From NCBI GenBank assembly GCA_964557855.1, contig CAZLBP010000005.1, positions 62,001 through 126,000 of the forward strand: a stretch of DNA of 64,000 nt, read 5' to 3'. The DNA comes from JAJRZL01 sp964557855 (GTDB lineage Bacteria; Zixibacteria; MSB-5A5; GN15; FEB-12). The notes beneath the pieces were generated by a model. That model had not been told where the DNA came from and did not search any database. It saw only the letters and a list, made by a program, of their open reading frames with translations. The position numbers were made by a program, and so were the translations under genes. Below are positions 53,642-62,605 of the stretch, piece by piece. The stretch's first letter is position 1. Every line of letters begins with the position of its first letter.

Positions 53642-56491
53642 ATGGGTAAACGGATTGTGTTAACCGTCACGGCCTTTTTAGGCCTGATTGGGTCAGGGCA
53701 AGCGGCGGATCTTCTAAACGTACCAGTCGGCAGTCACTATGATGCGCAGGCCCTGCGCGCCACGGGGGCAGCGCCGGTACTGCGTACAACTGACGGATAC
53801 CTGGTGTTGGTCGATGCCCAGGCCAGCGAATTGCTGGCGGAGTCCGGTTTGGAATTCACCACGCTGGCGACCGGCATTGAACGAGAGCAGCTGGCGCTGG
53901 ATATCTGGATGGATGGATCGAATATAGGTAAGTACCCGATGCTGTACCAGGAGGATGGGCTGCGCCTCGTCCAGGTCGATCCGGCCGTGTTCGAAGATCC
54001 GGAGCTGATCAATGGCCTGGCGCCAATTCGAGCGGAGCTGGTGCGCATCCTTTATAAGGAACCGGTCCAGCTGCGTTTGGACAAGTCGGTGCGGGCAGCC
54101 GATCTGGATTCGCTGGTCGGACTGATTGAGCAGGACTCGCTCGAATCTTACACGCTCGCTCTGCAGGCGTTTCCACCCCGGGTGACGGGGTCCGCATCGG
54201 ACTACAATTCGCGCGACTGGTGCTATAATAAATTCGTCGAATTCGGATACGATTCCGTTTACTTAGACAGCTTCACGTATTCATCGAGCAATGTCCAGAA
54301 TATCGTGCTGGTCAAGCCCGGAACAACTTTTCCTGATCACCATATTGTTGTCGGCGCTCACAAGGACGCGGTTTCCGGCTCGCCGGGCGCTGACGACAAC
54401 GGTTGCGGCTCGGCAGCCGTGCTGGAGATGGCCCGGGTGTTGAAAGACGTAGAAACGAATATGACGTTCATATTCATCCTGTTTACCGGTGAAGAACAGG
54501 GCCTCAACGGCTCCTACCACTATGCGAGCCAGGCCGCTCTCAACGGCGACAGTATCGTTGTCATGTTCAACATGGATATGATAGCGCACTATCAGAACAG
54601 CGGTCAGTCCAAGCTGTATCACGGTACTGAGACGGCCTACGCCGCGCTCTGGCAGGATCTGGCCGATTCGCTGACGGGGATCAATATCTCCGGTGTCCTG
54701 AGCGGCACGTCCGGCGGCTCCGACCATTACCCTTTTCAGCAAAGCGGGTACGACGTGGTGTTCCTGCACGAGTACATCTTCTCCACGGTCTATCATTCGT
54801 ATCAGGACAGCACCACGTACATGAATTTTGATTATATGACACGTATGACCAAAGCCTCGTTGGCGACCGTGTATCAGGTTAACGAAGTCTACGTCCCGGC
54901 GCCGGCGTTGGTATTCAATTATCCGACCGGCGTGCCTCAGATGTTTACTCCGGGCGTGCCCGAAACACTGGTAGTTCAGATCGAGGGCTCGTCCGGTGGG
55001 CAAATGGTTCCGGCCAGCGGCAAGTTATGGTATGCGGTCGATGGCCGCCAGCCGATCGGCGTGTCGCTCTGGTACGCCGGCGGTGGGCTGTATGAAGGCG
55101 CGATACCCGGACAGGCCTGCGACAGCCGCGTCGAATTCTATTTCAGCGCCGATGAAGCAACGAGCGGTACATTTTACGATCCCGATACTGCTAATCCATT
55201 CATAGCCGTAGTCGCGACCGACATGACGGTTGTGTTTGATGACAACTTCCAAACGGATCAGGGCTGGACAGTGTCCGGTAATGCTACCGACGGTCAGTGG
55301 GATCGCGGCGTGCCGGTCGGTGGCGGCGACCGCGGCGACCCACCGACAGACTATGACGGCTCGGGAATGTGTTACCTGACAGACAATGTGGATGACAACT
55401 CGGACGTGGACGGCGGCACGACTTCACTCACGTCGCCCCTTTTCGATCTTTCGAGCGGAGATGCTCTGATACAGTATGCCCGCTGGTACTCCAACAGTTT
55501 CGGATCGGACCCGTTCAACGATGTGTTTCGGGTGTTCATCTCTAATAATAACGGCGGCAGTTGGACCATAGTTGATTCCGCCGGACCGTCTGAGCAGGCC
55601 TCAGGCGGCTGGTTCGAACACGGCTTCTGGGTCAGTGATTTCGTGGCCCCAACAGCGCAGATGAGAATGCGGTTCGATGCCTCCGATCTGGGCAGCGGGT
55701 CAGTGGTCGAAGCCGGCCTCGATGACTTCAGTGTCACTACTTTCTCCTGCGAAGGCTACGCTTTCTATGTCGAGACGGAAACACTGCCGGACTGGTCGAT
55801 CGATGTGGTCTATTCGCAGCAATTGACAGCGGCCGGCGGCACCGGCCAGCTGGTGTGGACCGATAAATACGGCGACCTCGATGATACCACCATATCCCTG
55901 TCACAGGAAGGACTGGTATGGGGTTGGGCATCGGACACCGGCTTGATTTCGTTTACGGCCTTGGTGACCGATGAACTTGACAGTACTGCGGAAAAGAGCT
56001 TAAGTTTTCGTATCAATTCGGCTGTTCAAATCACGACGGTGGCCATGGCTAATGGCCAGGAAGGTGAATCCTATTCTTTGCAAATGAACTCGACCGGCGG
56101 GACTGGCGTGCATAACTGGACGGATAAGAACAACGAACTAGGCGGATGGGGGCTCAGTCTGTCCTCATCGGGATTAGTCTACGGTACACCCACAAGTTCC
56201 GGCACGGTCAGTTTCACGGCTCATGCTGAGGATGAAATCGGTTCCTTTGACGAGGTGTTGTTCAGCTTCAGTATTGCCCCGGCGTTTATTTGCGGTGACG
56301 TAGACGGAGACGGCGATGGGCCCGTTGTGACTGACCTGAGCTACCTTGTCGATTACCTGTTTCGGAGCGGCCCACCTCCCCCTGTTATGGATGCAGCCGA
56401 CATGGATGCTTCAGGGGATGTCGTTGTGGTCGATCTGACAATTCTGGTCGATTACTTGTTCAGAGGCGGACCCGATCCGGTCTGTCCGTAA
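53642..56491 (+). CDS. Secreted M28 peptidase with jelly-roll, He_PIG-like repeats and dockerin
   Basis: 949 residues if started at ATG 53642, which opens a signal peptide (MGKRIVLTVTAFLGLIGSGQA); a GTG at 53606 is also possible. M28 zinc site: GAHKDAVSGSPGADDNGCG, FTGEEQGL, NMDMIAHY and GGSDHYPF. Then the same jelly-roll domain as the M4 peptidase (55222-55737, similar even at the DNA level), two He_PIG-like units and a C-terminal dockerin with duplicated YLVDYLFR. An exported aminopeptidase-type enzyme. Confidence 0.92.
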   Translation: MGKRIVLTVTAFLGLIGSGQAADLLNVPVGSHYDAQALRATGAAPVLRTTDGYLVLVDAQASELLAESGLEFTTLATGIEREQLALDIWMDGSNIGKYPMLYQEDGLRLVQVDPAVFEDPELINGLAPIRAELVRILYKEPVQLRLDKSVRAADLDSLVGLIEQDSLESYTLALQAFPPRVTGSASDYNSRDWCYNKFVEFGYDSVYLDSFTYSSSNVQNIVLVKPGTTFPDHHIVVGAHKDAVSGSPGADDNGCGSAAVLEMARVLKDVETNMTFIFILFTGEEQGLNGSYHYASQAALNGDSIVVMFNMDMIAHYQNSGQSKLYHGTETAYAALWQDLADSLTGINISGVLSGTSGGSDHYPFQQSGYDVVFLHEYIFSTVYHSYQDSTTYMNFDYMTRMTKASLATVYQVNEVYVPAPALVFNYPTGVPQMFTPGVPETLVVQIEGSSGGQMVPASGKLWYAVDGRQPIGVSLWYAGGGLYEGAIPGQACDSRVEFYFSADEATSGTFYDPDTANPFIAVVATDMTVVFDDNFQTDQGWTVSGNATDGQWDRGVPVGGGDRGDPPTDYDGSGMCYLTDNVDDNSDVDGGTTSLTSPLFDLSSGDALIQYARWYSNSFGSDPFNDVFRVFISNNNGGSWTIVDSAGPSEQASGGWFEHGFWVSDFVAPTAQMRMRFDASDLGSGSVVEAGLDDFSVTTFSCEGYAFYVETETLPDWSIDVVYSQQLTAAGGTGQLVWTDKYGDLDDTTISLSQEGLVWGWASDTGLISFTALVTDELDSTAEKSLSFRINSAVQITTVAMANGQEGESYSLQMNSTGGTGVHNWTDKNNELGGWGLSLSSSGLVYGTPTSSGTVSFTAHAEDEIGSFDEVLFSFSIAPAFICGDVDGDGDGPVVTDLSYLVDYLFRSGPPPPVMDAADMDASGDVVVVDLTILVDYLFRGGPDPVCP

Positions 56492-56516
56492 TAAGTATTG
56501 AAGGGGCTCAAGAGAG

Positions 56517-56551
56517 AATACCACCTCAAATCAATTGAGGTGGTATTTTTT
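56517..56551 (+). terminator. Rho-independent terminator after M28 peptidase
   Basis: 13-bp stem AATACCACCTCAA / TTGAGGTGGTATT with a 5-base loop and a trailing T-run. Confidence 0.93.
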
Positions 56552-56991
56552 ACCTCTGCAACACGTAACATTTCGGGTACAATGGACAACAAGCATTAGT
56601 ACGCCACGCTCTGGTGATGTATCCGGAGGTACCACAACCACTTACAATTTGCATCTATGACAAAGAGGATGGCATTTCTTTTGCATTACGTATACCGCGT
56701 ATTCCGTTTCTTCGGCCGTGATGTCGAAGGGCAAGAAGTCCGGTCCAACCATGTCTGTCCGGAGAGTTAGTTACGACAGCGAATGTCTGACTACGACAGT
56801 CGGGGGATCATTCATGGAGCCCGGCTCCTGAGAGAGTAGAGACAAGGAGGTTTAGACCTGCAGATTTGACATGGGGGGGAGAACACGCTTTGCGTTTGCT
56901 CAGTGTATGGTCGATACTCAAGACCGGTAGTTTCTCTGAAACTACCGGTTATTTATTTCCGATCCGCCCGGTTCTTTCGCACAAATTCCGC
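56552..56991. other. Non-coding gap between secreted protein genes
   Basis: About 440 bases with no supported gene. Contains a second terminator-like hairpin at 56923-56949. A 19-codon frame at 56871 (MGGRTRF...) has GGAGG only far upstream and is not believed. A short RNA ending at that hairpin is possible but no promoter was found for it. Confidence 0.5.
56923..56955 (+). terminator. Terminator-like hairpin upstream of the dockerin protein
   Basis: 11-bp perfect stem ACCGGTAGTTT / AAACTACCGGT with a CTCTG loop, then TATTTATTT. Not clearly attached to an upstream gene, so it may end an unannotated transcript. Confidence 0.75.
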
Positions 56992-57020
56992 TTGACTTAT
57001 TATGGATTCGTGGATATAAT
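56992..57020 (+). promoter_or_regulatory. Near-consensus promoter for the HVHH/CxCxC protein
   Basis: TTGACT (56992-56997), exact 17-base spacer, TATAAT (57015-57020). Start near 57027 gives a ~65-base leader. Confidence 0.85.
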
Positions 57021-57094
57021 ATAATATCAATAACTTCAGCGAACGGTCATCTTGAATACTATCGCAGATCCTTTGAAAATCGGGAGAATGGAAG

Positions 57095-58084
57095 ATGACG
57101 ACAGGAATGCAGCGCACATTGCTCACGCTGGCTCTGTTGCCGGCGCTTTTCGTGCTGCCGGCTGCGTATGTGGTAACAGCCGATAACCTGGTGTGCGGCG
57201 ACATTGATGGCAACGGGGCCGGACCCAATGTTAGTGATCTCTCCTACTTAGTATCTTACCTGTTTGAGGGCGGGCCGGAGCCGCCGGGTATCAATATCGC
57301 CGACATTGATTTGAGACCGGGCGTTAACGTCGCTGACGTCGTTTACCTGGTCAACTACCTGTTCAAAGGGGGGCCGGATCCTCGATGTCAAGGCGGCCAC
57401 AGTGGTATTGAAGGCGCGTGGTGTCTTTCGGAGCCTCGGCAAGGCTTAGCGTCATCCGTGACTCAGTCCGAGTGTCTTGAAAACAGGCGCCGCTCGGATT
57501 CGGGCTACATGTGGATCGAATTGATCGGCAACGATTTGCACGTGCATCACATGAACGCCTGGTACCAGTGTTGTCTGGTGTACGACGTTACCTATGAAGT
57601 GGACGGTTACGATATCACCGCTTACGAAGCTGACCTGGGTGAACTGTGCGACTGTTATTGCCATTCCAATCTGGAATCGGTATTGCCCGATCTGATGATC
57701 AGCGAGCCGTGTGAATACGTCGTGACGCTGATCGGAATCGAGGGTGATACGGTCGGGGTCGACACGCTCGTGATCTCCGATTCGACGTATATGTATGTCG
57801 ATGTGGTCGGAAACCATCTTCATGTTCACCACATGAATGCTTACGCTAATTGCTGCCCGGAATTCCACGTCGAATATGAATTCGACGGCCCGAATATCAC
57901 GGTGACCGAGACCGATTCCCTCGCCGTCTGTTACTGTATGTGTTACTACAATCTCAAGTCGATAGCGTATGATGTTGCCCCCGGCGAATACTACGTCACT
58001 CTGATAGGCGTCTGTGACGTTTGGGGCAGTCCCTGCGACACGGTTGGGGTGGACACCGTGGTTGTGGGGGACGGGTCCAGGTAG
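57095..58084 (+). CDS. Secreted protein with N-terminal dockerin and two Cys/His-rich tandem modules
   Basis: 329 residues. Signal peptide (1-28). A dockerin at 34-98 (CGDIDGNGAGPNVSDLSYLVSYLF, IADIDLRPGVNVADVVYLVNYLF), at the N-terminus instead of the usual C-terminus. Then two tandem modules (136-228, 229-327), each with LHVHHMNA (149-152, 243-246), a CC pair (159-160, 253-254) and a CxCxC cluster (185-189 CDCYC; 279-283 CYCMC), ending in VGVDTxVxxD. These suit metal coordination or multiple disulfides; similar Cys-rich beta modules in FCB secreted proteins come to mind but unverified. Function unknown. Confidence 0.8.
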   Translation: MTTGMQRTLLTLALLPALFVLPAAYVVTADNLVCGDIDGNGAGPNVSDLSYLVSYLFEGGPEPPGINIADIDLRPGVNVADVVYLVNYLFKGGPDPRCQGGHSGIEGAWCLSEPRQGLASSVTQSECLENRRRSDSGYMWIELIGNDLHVHHMNAWYQCCLVYDVTYEVDGYDITAYEADLGELCDCYCHSNLESVLPDLMISEPCEYVVTLIGIEGDTVGVDTLVISDSTYMYVDVVGNHLHVHHMNAYANCCPEFHVEYEFDGPNITVTETDSLAVCYCMCYYNLKSIAYDVAPGEYYVTLIGVCDVWGSPCDTVGVDTVVVGDGSR

Positions 58085-58122
58085 GTCCGGGAGCCATAAT
58101 ATTCTCCGCTTGGTGAATATTG

Positions 58123-58147
58123 CGTTCCCAAACTGAATTTGGGAACG
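58123..58147. repeat. CGTTCCCAA-type palindrome
   Basis: CGTTCCCAAA CTGAA TTTGGGAACG, 10-bp perfect stem. A related element is at 62529-62552. This type of GTTCCCAA hairpin is widespread in environmental genomes. Confidence 0.7.
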
Positions 58148-58167
58148 AGAACCTTCCCACTTGTTTC

Positions 58168-58201
58168 TTGTTGCAACTTTGCCGAGATATTATACTATAA
58201 T
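58168..58201 (+). promoter_or_regulatory. Possible promoter for glmS
   Basis: TTGTTG-17-TATACT (58168-58196) or TTGCAA-19-TATAAT (58171-58201). About 110 bases of leader before ATG 58310; no glmS ribozyme-like core was recognised. Confidence 0.5.
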
Positions 58202-58309
58202 GAGCTATGAGCTGTGTTTGAGGCTTGTCTGCTTGACCGGGCTGTCGGCAGCCGTTCGGGTCCGGCGGATCTGCCCATATAGGTCTAACCTCGTCAAAGG
58301 AATATCGAT

Positions 58310-60136
58310 ATGTGTGGAATTGTCGGGTATACCGGTCCCAAGAAGGCTAAACCGATTTTGATGACCGGGCTCAAGCGATTGGAGTATCGGGGGTATGATT
58401 CGTCGGGAATTGCTCTCCTGACGGACTCAGGAATTATGGTAGCCAAGGAAGCGGGCAAGATAGCGCACCTCGAGAAAACGCTGGGTAACAACGATTTTGA
58501 GTGCAATCACGGTATTGCTCATACGCGCTGGGCCACCCACGGGGAACCCACACAGCTTAATGCGCACCCGCACACCGATAGCGAGGGCAATTTCGCACTG
58601 GTTCACAACGGTATAATCGAAAACTATCGCACATTGAAGGAGTTCCTCGTAAGGCAGGGGTACCAGATCCGAACGGAGACCGACACCGAGATTCTGGTGC
58701 ATCTTATTCATTTTAATTATGAGGGCAACCTGACCGATGCGGTTCGCAAGGCGCTCAATCAGGTCGAAGGAACCTACGGTATTGCCGTCATCTCCGTGCA
58801 CCATCCCGGTGTGATCGTCGTGGCCCGCATGGGCTCGCCGCTGGTTATCGGTCGCGGCGAAGGAGAAAACCTGATCGCTTCCGACGTGGCCGCCATGCTG
58901 GAGCACACGAACAAGGTTGTCTATCTTGAGGACGGGGAAATCGCCACTGTCGACGAAAATGACGTTACCATTACCACCATTCAGAATGTGAAAATCGCTC
59001 GTGCAATCGAGGAGGTTTCGTGGACGCTGGATGAGATCGAAAAGGAAGGGTATGATCATTTCATGCTCAAGGAGATCCACGAGCAGCCCACGACCCTTCG
59101 CAACGGCATGCGGGGACGCCTGAACTGGGAAGAGGGCCGGCCAATACTGGGCGGACTTAACCTGCAATACGACAAGCTGCGGGAAATCGAGCGAGTCATT
59201 ATCACGGCCTGCGGAACGTCGTGGCACGCCTCGTTAGTGGGTGAATACCTGATCGAGGAGCTGGCGCGGGTGCCGGTCGAGGTGGAGTACGCCTCGGAAT
59301 TCCGGTATCGGGCGCCGATCTTCTCGAATAACAGCATCCTGATAGCCGTCAGTCAGTCCGGCGAAACGGCCGACACATTGGCGGCCATGCGCGAGGCGAA
59401 ACACCATGGTGTACCGGTGCTGGGACTGGTGAACGTAGTCGGCTCGACCATCGCCCGTGAAACGGATGGCGGTGTCTACATTCACGCCGGGCCGGAGATC
59501 GGGGTCGCCTCGACCAAGGCGTTTACCTCGCAGGTGCTGGCGTTGTCGCTCGTGGGGACGCTGCTGGCCCGCATGCGGCATTTGTCGGTGCAGCAGGGGC
59601 AAGAGATTACTGACAGTATTATCAAGATTCCCAGCCAGGTGGATCAAATCCTGCAGCATGAGGAGCAGATCAAGCAGATCGCCGAGCAGTACTATAAGGC
59701 AAACAACTTCCTCTACCTGGGCCGCGGGATCAACTTCCCGGTCGCGCTCGAAGGTGCGCTTAAGCTCAAGGAAATCTCGTACATCCATGCCGAGGGCTAT
59801 CCGGCGGCGGAGATGAAGCACGGGCCGATTGCGCTGATTGATGAAAACATGCCGGTAGTGGTAATTGCGCTTAAGGACCCGGTGTACGACAAAGTGATGT
59901 CGAATATCGCCGAAGTTCGCGCTCGCAACGGAACGGTGATCGCCATCGCCACCGAGGGTGACACAGAGATTGCCGACCGTGTTAACCATGTTATTTATAT
60001 TCCGGAGACGTTCCGGCTGCTGACTCCACTGTTGTCCATTATTCCGCTCCAGCTGCTGGCGTATCACATAGCGGTCCTCCGCGGCTGCCACGTCGACCAG
60101 CCCCGAAATCTGGCGAAATCCGTGACGGTGGAGTAG
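58310..60136 (+). CDS. glmS: Glutamine-fructose-6-phosphate aminotransferase
   Basis: 608 residues, standard length. Begins MCGIVGYTG with nucleophile Cys2, then the N-terminal glutaminase (HTRWATHGEPT, NAHPHTD), and two SIS domains (SQSGETADTLAAMREAK; LEGALKLKEISYIHAEGYPAAEMKHGPIALI). Makes glucosamine-6-phosphate for peptidoglycan and LPS. Monocistronic. Confidence 0.97.
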   Translation: MCGIVGYTGPKKAKPILMTGLKRLEYRGYDSSGIALLTDSGIMVAKEAGKIAHLEKTLGNNDFECNHGIAHTRWATHGEPTQLNAHPHTDSEGNFALVHNGIIENYRTLKEFLVRQGYQIRTETDTEILVHLIHFNYEGNLTDAVRKALNQVEGTYGIAVISVHHPGVIVVARMGSPLVIGRGEGENLIASDVAAMLEHTNKVVYLEDGEIATVDENDVTITTIQNVKIARAIEEVSWTLDEIEKEGYDHFMLKEIHEQPTTLRNGMRGRLNWEEGRPILGGLNLQYDKLREIERVIITACGTSWHASLVGEYLIEELARVPVEVEYASEFRYRAPIFSNNSILIAVSQSGETADTLAAMREAKHHGVPVLGLVNVVGSTIARETDGGVYIHAGPEIGVASTKAFTSQVLALSLVGTLLARMRHLSVQQGQEITDSIIKIPSQVDQILQHEEQIKQIAEQYYKANNFLYLGRGINFPVALEGALKLKEISYIHAEGYPAAEMKHGPIALIDENMPVVVIALKDPVYDKVMSNIAEVRARNGTVIAIATEGDTEIADRVNHVIYIPETFRLLTPLLSIIPLQLLAYHIAVLRGCHVDQPRNLAKSVTVE

Positions 60137-60190
60137 GGTAGCGTAGGTCTCGCATGGGTCGCCCACCGCTTGCGGTGGGGTCCGAACATC
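60137..60190 (+). repeat. Repeat-derived tail after glmS
   Basis: GCGTAGGTCTCG then GTCGCCCACCGCTTGCGGTGGGG: a GTAGG arm and a CCCACCGC/GCGGTGGG palindrome, sharing CCCACCGCTTG with position 1570. Confidence 0.55.
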
Positions 60191-60242
60191 CATGAAATAG
60201 TGCTTGGCAGATGTCCACATCTGTCCCCCGCCAATCCCGGCT

Positions 60243-60512
60243 TTAGATAAGGGAAACAATCGCCAAAATGGCAAATACCAGAGCCAGGTTGATCGAGATA
60301 ATCCATTGATAGAATAACGACCCTGCTTTGCCCGTCTCAGATTGTGTGACTTGCTTGTATTGGAACGCATATTTCGGCGCCAGAAGCCTGAGCCAGATGA
60401 AACTAACCGGAACTCCGCGATTCGTGAGAGCGCCATAGATTATCAGGCTGACGGTAACGTTCCATGTCCCGCAAAGGACGAGAAGCGCCAAGAAAACATT
60501 TCTGGCTTGCAT
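60243..60512 (-). CDS. Small membrane protein, unknown
   Basis: 89 residues with a helix at 5-28 and one at 70-88 (IISINLALVFAILAIVSLI). A clean AAGGAG ribosome-binding site precedes the ATG. No motif recognised; the gene is real on start signals and codon pattern, its role is open. Confidence 0.65.
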   Translation of the reverse strand: MQARNVFLALLVLCGTWNVTVSLIIYGALTNRGVPVSFIWLRLLAPKYAFQYKQVTQSETGKAGSLFYQWIISINLALVFAILAIVSLI

Positions 60513-60652
60513 CCTTATCTCCTTGCTGTCAATTAAACTCGGATGGAAACCGATTATTCAAATCAATAATACAGACTGCGCACCGGGCTGGATCGCCAAC
60601 TGCTGGCAACGGGGTCCTTGCGAAGTTCCCCGCCCAACTAGCCTCGCGAAAG

Positions 60653-60812
60653 ACCCCATGTCCTGTTGTGTCGGGTCTTGAGCCCGCGTCAGCGGGATTG
60701 TGACCCGACACGCAATTCGTTGGCAGGCAGAAGCGGCAGGGTCACACGACTCCACTGACGTGGGTTCGCAAGACCTGCCGCAACAGCCAAGAGAGGCTTT
60801 TTCAACACGACC
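60653..60812 (-). repeat. ~160-bp interspersed repeat, copy 2 (inverted)
   Basis: Reverse complement matches 31700-31858. Same TGGAGTCGTGTGA and GTGTCGGGTCACAATCCCG blocks. Non-coding. Confidence 0.8.
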
Positions 60813-61007
60813 CAACGGCTGGGCTCTTCTGGCATGTGTTCTAATACACACCAATTTCGCTCCCATTCACAATTTCTCTACAAAACCGATGGTGATTCAG
60901 TCATTGCACCCATATGAAGAAAGACAAGTGAAAATCCAGAGGTCGCAAGCAATTAAAAGTATGTCACTTCAAGAAAAAGAGTGATGCCGAAAAAAACGAC
61001 TATTTCC

Positions 61008-61070
61008 AAACGAACCCATTTTCAATATCAAATCACTACCGATTCTGCGAAACGAACCCATTTTTCAATA
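61008..61070 (+). repeat. Short direct repeat AAACGAACCCATTTT
   Basis: AAACGAACCCATTTTCAATA at 61008 and AAACGAACCCATTTTTCAATA at 61050, 42 bases apart. AT-rich 61-kb gap of about 300 bases (60813-61115) otherwise shows no gene. Confidence 0.7.
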
Positions 61071-61115
61071 GAAAAGTAAACGCACGGCAAGGGGGGCGCC
61101 ACCCTCTGGGTTGTA

Positions 61116-62399
61116 CTAACCCACCAACACCTTCTCCAAACGCTCAGTGATGTAGTCCGCGTCCGGTTCGGTCAGGATCAGGGGTGGGGAGATGCGGATC
61201 GTGTGCCCGTGGCTGTCGTTGGCCAGCAGGCCCATGTCAAGCATCTGGCGGCAGTAAGACATAGCGTCACCGTTCTTCACCTCGATGCCGATAAACAGGC
61301 CCCGGCTGCGGACTTCCTTCACATGAGGTGAGCGGGACGCCACATCGCGGATATTTTTCGCCAGGTAGGCGCCGACTTTGGCCGAATTCTCGACCAGCTT
61401 CTCCTCGACAATGACATCAATAGCAGCATTACCCGCCACGCAAGCCAGCGGATAACCGCCAAACGTAGAACCATCACGCCCCGGTTGGAAAGCCATATCC
61501 ATCAGTTCCCGATTGGTGATGAAAACGGAGAGCGGGACCAATCCGCCGGATATCGCCTTGCCGAGGATGATGCCGTCGGGTATGACATTTTCATGTTCGA
61601 AGCAAAACATCTTGCCGGTCCGACCCAGCCCGACCTGGATTTCATCAAATACCAGCATCAGATCATGCTTGTCAGCCAGTTCGCGGAGAGTCTTCAAAAA
61701 CCCGCCCGGCGGCTGATACATACCGCCCTCACCCTGCATTGGCTCGACCAGGATACCGCAGGTGTTCTTGTCGATCACTTTCTCGATGGCCGCCAGATCA
61801 CCGAACGGCACGGACACGAATCCGGGGGTGATTGGTCCGAATCCTTCTTTATATTTCTTGTTGGTCGAGAAGGAAACGACCGTCACCGTCCGACCGTGGA
61901 AGTTGTTATCGAAGACGATTATCTTCTGGTCGCCGTCCTTGATGCCCTTGTGCTTGTAGCCGAAATAGCGCATCATCTTGATGGCCGTGCTGACCGACTC
62001 CACGCCCCCGTTCTTGGCCAGGACCTTGTTACCGTGATCGCCAAATCGGGGGGCGAGCTGGGGCAGCAGTTCGGCCGCCTTCTTGAGGAAAAGGGCGAAC
62101 GAATCGGTGTACATGACATTGGAAATCACCGAGCCGTAGCTGCCCTGAAGCGCCTGAACCAGCGCCTTGACGATGCGTGGATGATGATGGCCCTGGTTGG
62201 CGGCGGAATAAGCCGCCAGGCAGTCCAGATATTTCTTGCCGTCGAGGCTGTGTAACCAGATCCCCTCAGCTTGTCGTACGACCAGCTGCTGTCGACTGTA
62301 ATGGTGAGCACCGTATGTGTGTTCGTAATCGAAAATGACGTCGTCGGTCAAAGCGGAAAACCCGACAACCTGCTTGTTCATCGTCTTGGTATCGACCAT
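61116..62399 (-). CDS. Class III aminotransferase (ornithine/acetylornithine-type)
   Basis: 427 residues from ATG 62399 (AAGGAGG six bases upstream). PLP sites: LVFDEIQVGLGRTGKMF and GKAISGGLVPLSVF with the Lys, plus AAYSAANQGHHHPRI and NNFHGRT. Resembles ornithine aminotransferase (RocD) more than ArgD, but acetylornithine or lysine epsilon aminotransferase cannot be ruled out. Stand-alone, leftward. Confidence 0.85.
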   Translation of the reverse strand: MVDTKTMNKQVVGFSALTDDVIFDYEHTYGAHHYSRQQLVVRQAEGIWLHSLDGKKYLDCLAAYSAANQGHHHPRIVKALVQALQGSYGSVISNVMYTDSFALFLKKAAELLPQLAPRFGDHGNKVLAKNGGVESVSTAIKMMRYFGYKHKGIKDGDQKIIVFDNNFHGRTVTVVSFSTNKKYKEGFGPITPGFVSVPFGDLAAIEKVIDKNTCGILVEPMQGEGGMYQPPGGFLKTLRELADKHDLMLVFDEIQVGLGRTGKMFCFEHENVIPDGIILGKAISGGLVPLSVFITNRELMDMAFQPGRDGSTFGGYPLACVAGNAAIDVIVEEKLVENSAKVGAYLAKNIRDVASRSPHVKEVRSRGLFIGIEVKNGDAMSYCRQMLDMGLLANDSHGHTIRISPPLILTEPDADYITERLEKVLVG

Positions 62400-62528
62400 C
62401 ACTCACCTCCTTGGGGACTGGGGTTACGTTTTCTGTTACCGCCAAACGGCCGATGGAATATATATGTTTAACCAAAAAACTCAAGGGGATGATGCGGAAT
62501 TTTCGGCTTAAAACAGGCGAATTCTTCT

Positions 62529-62586
62529 CGTTCCCAAGTTGTACTTAGGAACGGCCGAAGGCAGGTCCGAAGCGGACCTGCCCTAC
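62529..62586 (-). repeat. Adjacent palindromes (CGTTCCCAAG and GTAGG-arm hairpin)
   Basis: 62529-62552: CGTTCCCAAG TTGTA CTTAGGAACG, near-perfect stem. 62560-62586: perfect 10-bp stem GGCAGGTCCG / CGGACCTGCC followed by CTAC, i.e. GTAGGGCAGGTCC on the minus strand. Confidence 0.7.
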
Positions 62587-62605
62587 AAGTTTGTTCGGTT
62601 CTATC

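Noticed and set aside
56871..56930. 19-codon frame MGGRTRF...
   Set aside because: Ribosome-binding-like site is too far away and there is no supporting composition.
58202..58309. glmS ribozyme in the leader
   Set aside because: No recognisable core found by eye; this organism group is not known to carry it.
60529..60711. Short frames overlapping the second interspersed repeat
   Set aside because: The same peptide pieces (SGHNPADAGSR) arise from the repeat copy at 31788, so they reflect the repeat, not a gene.
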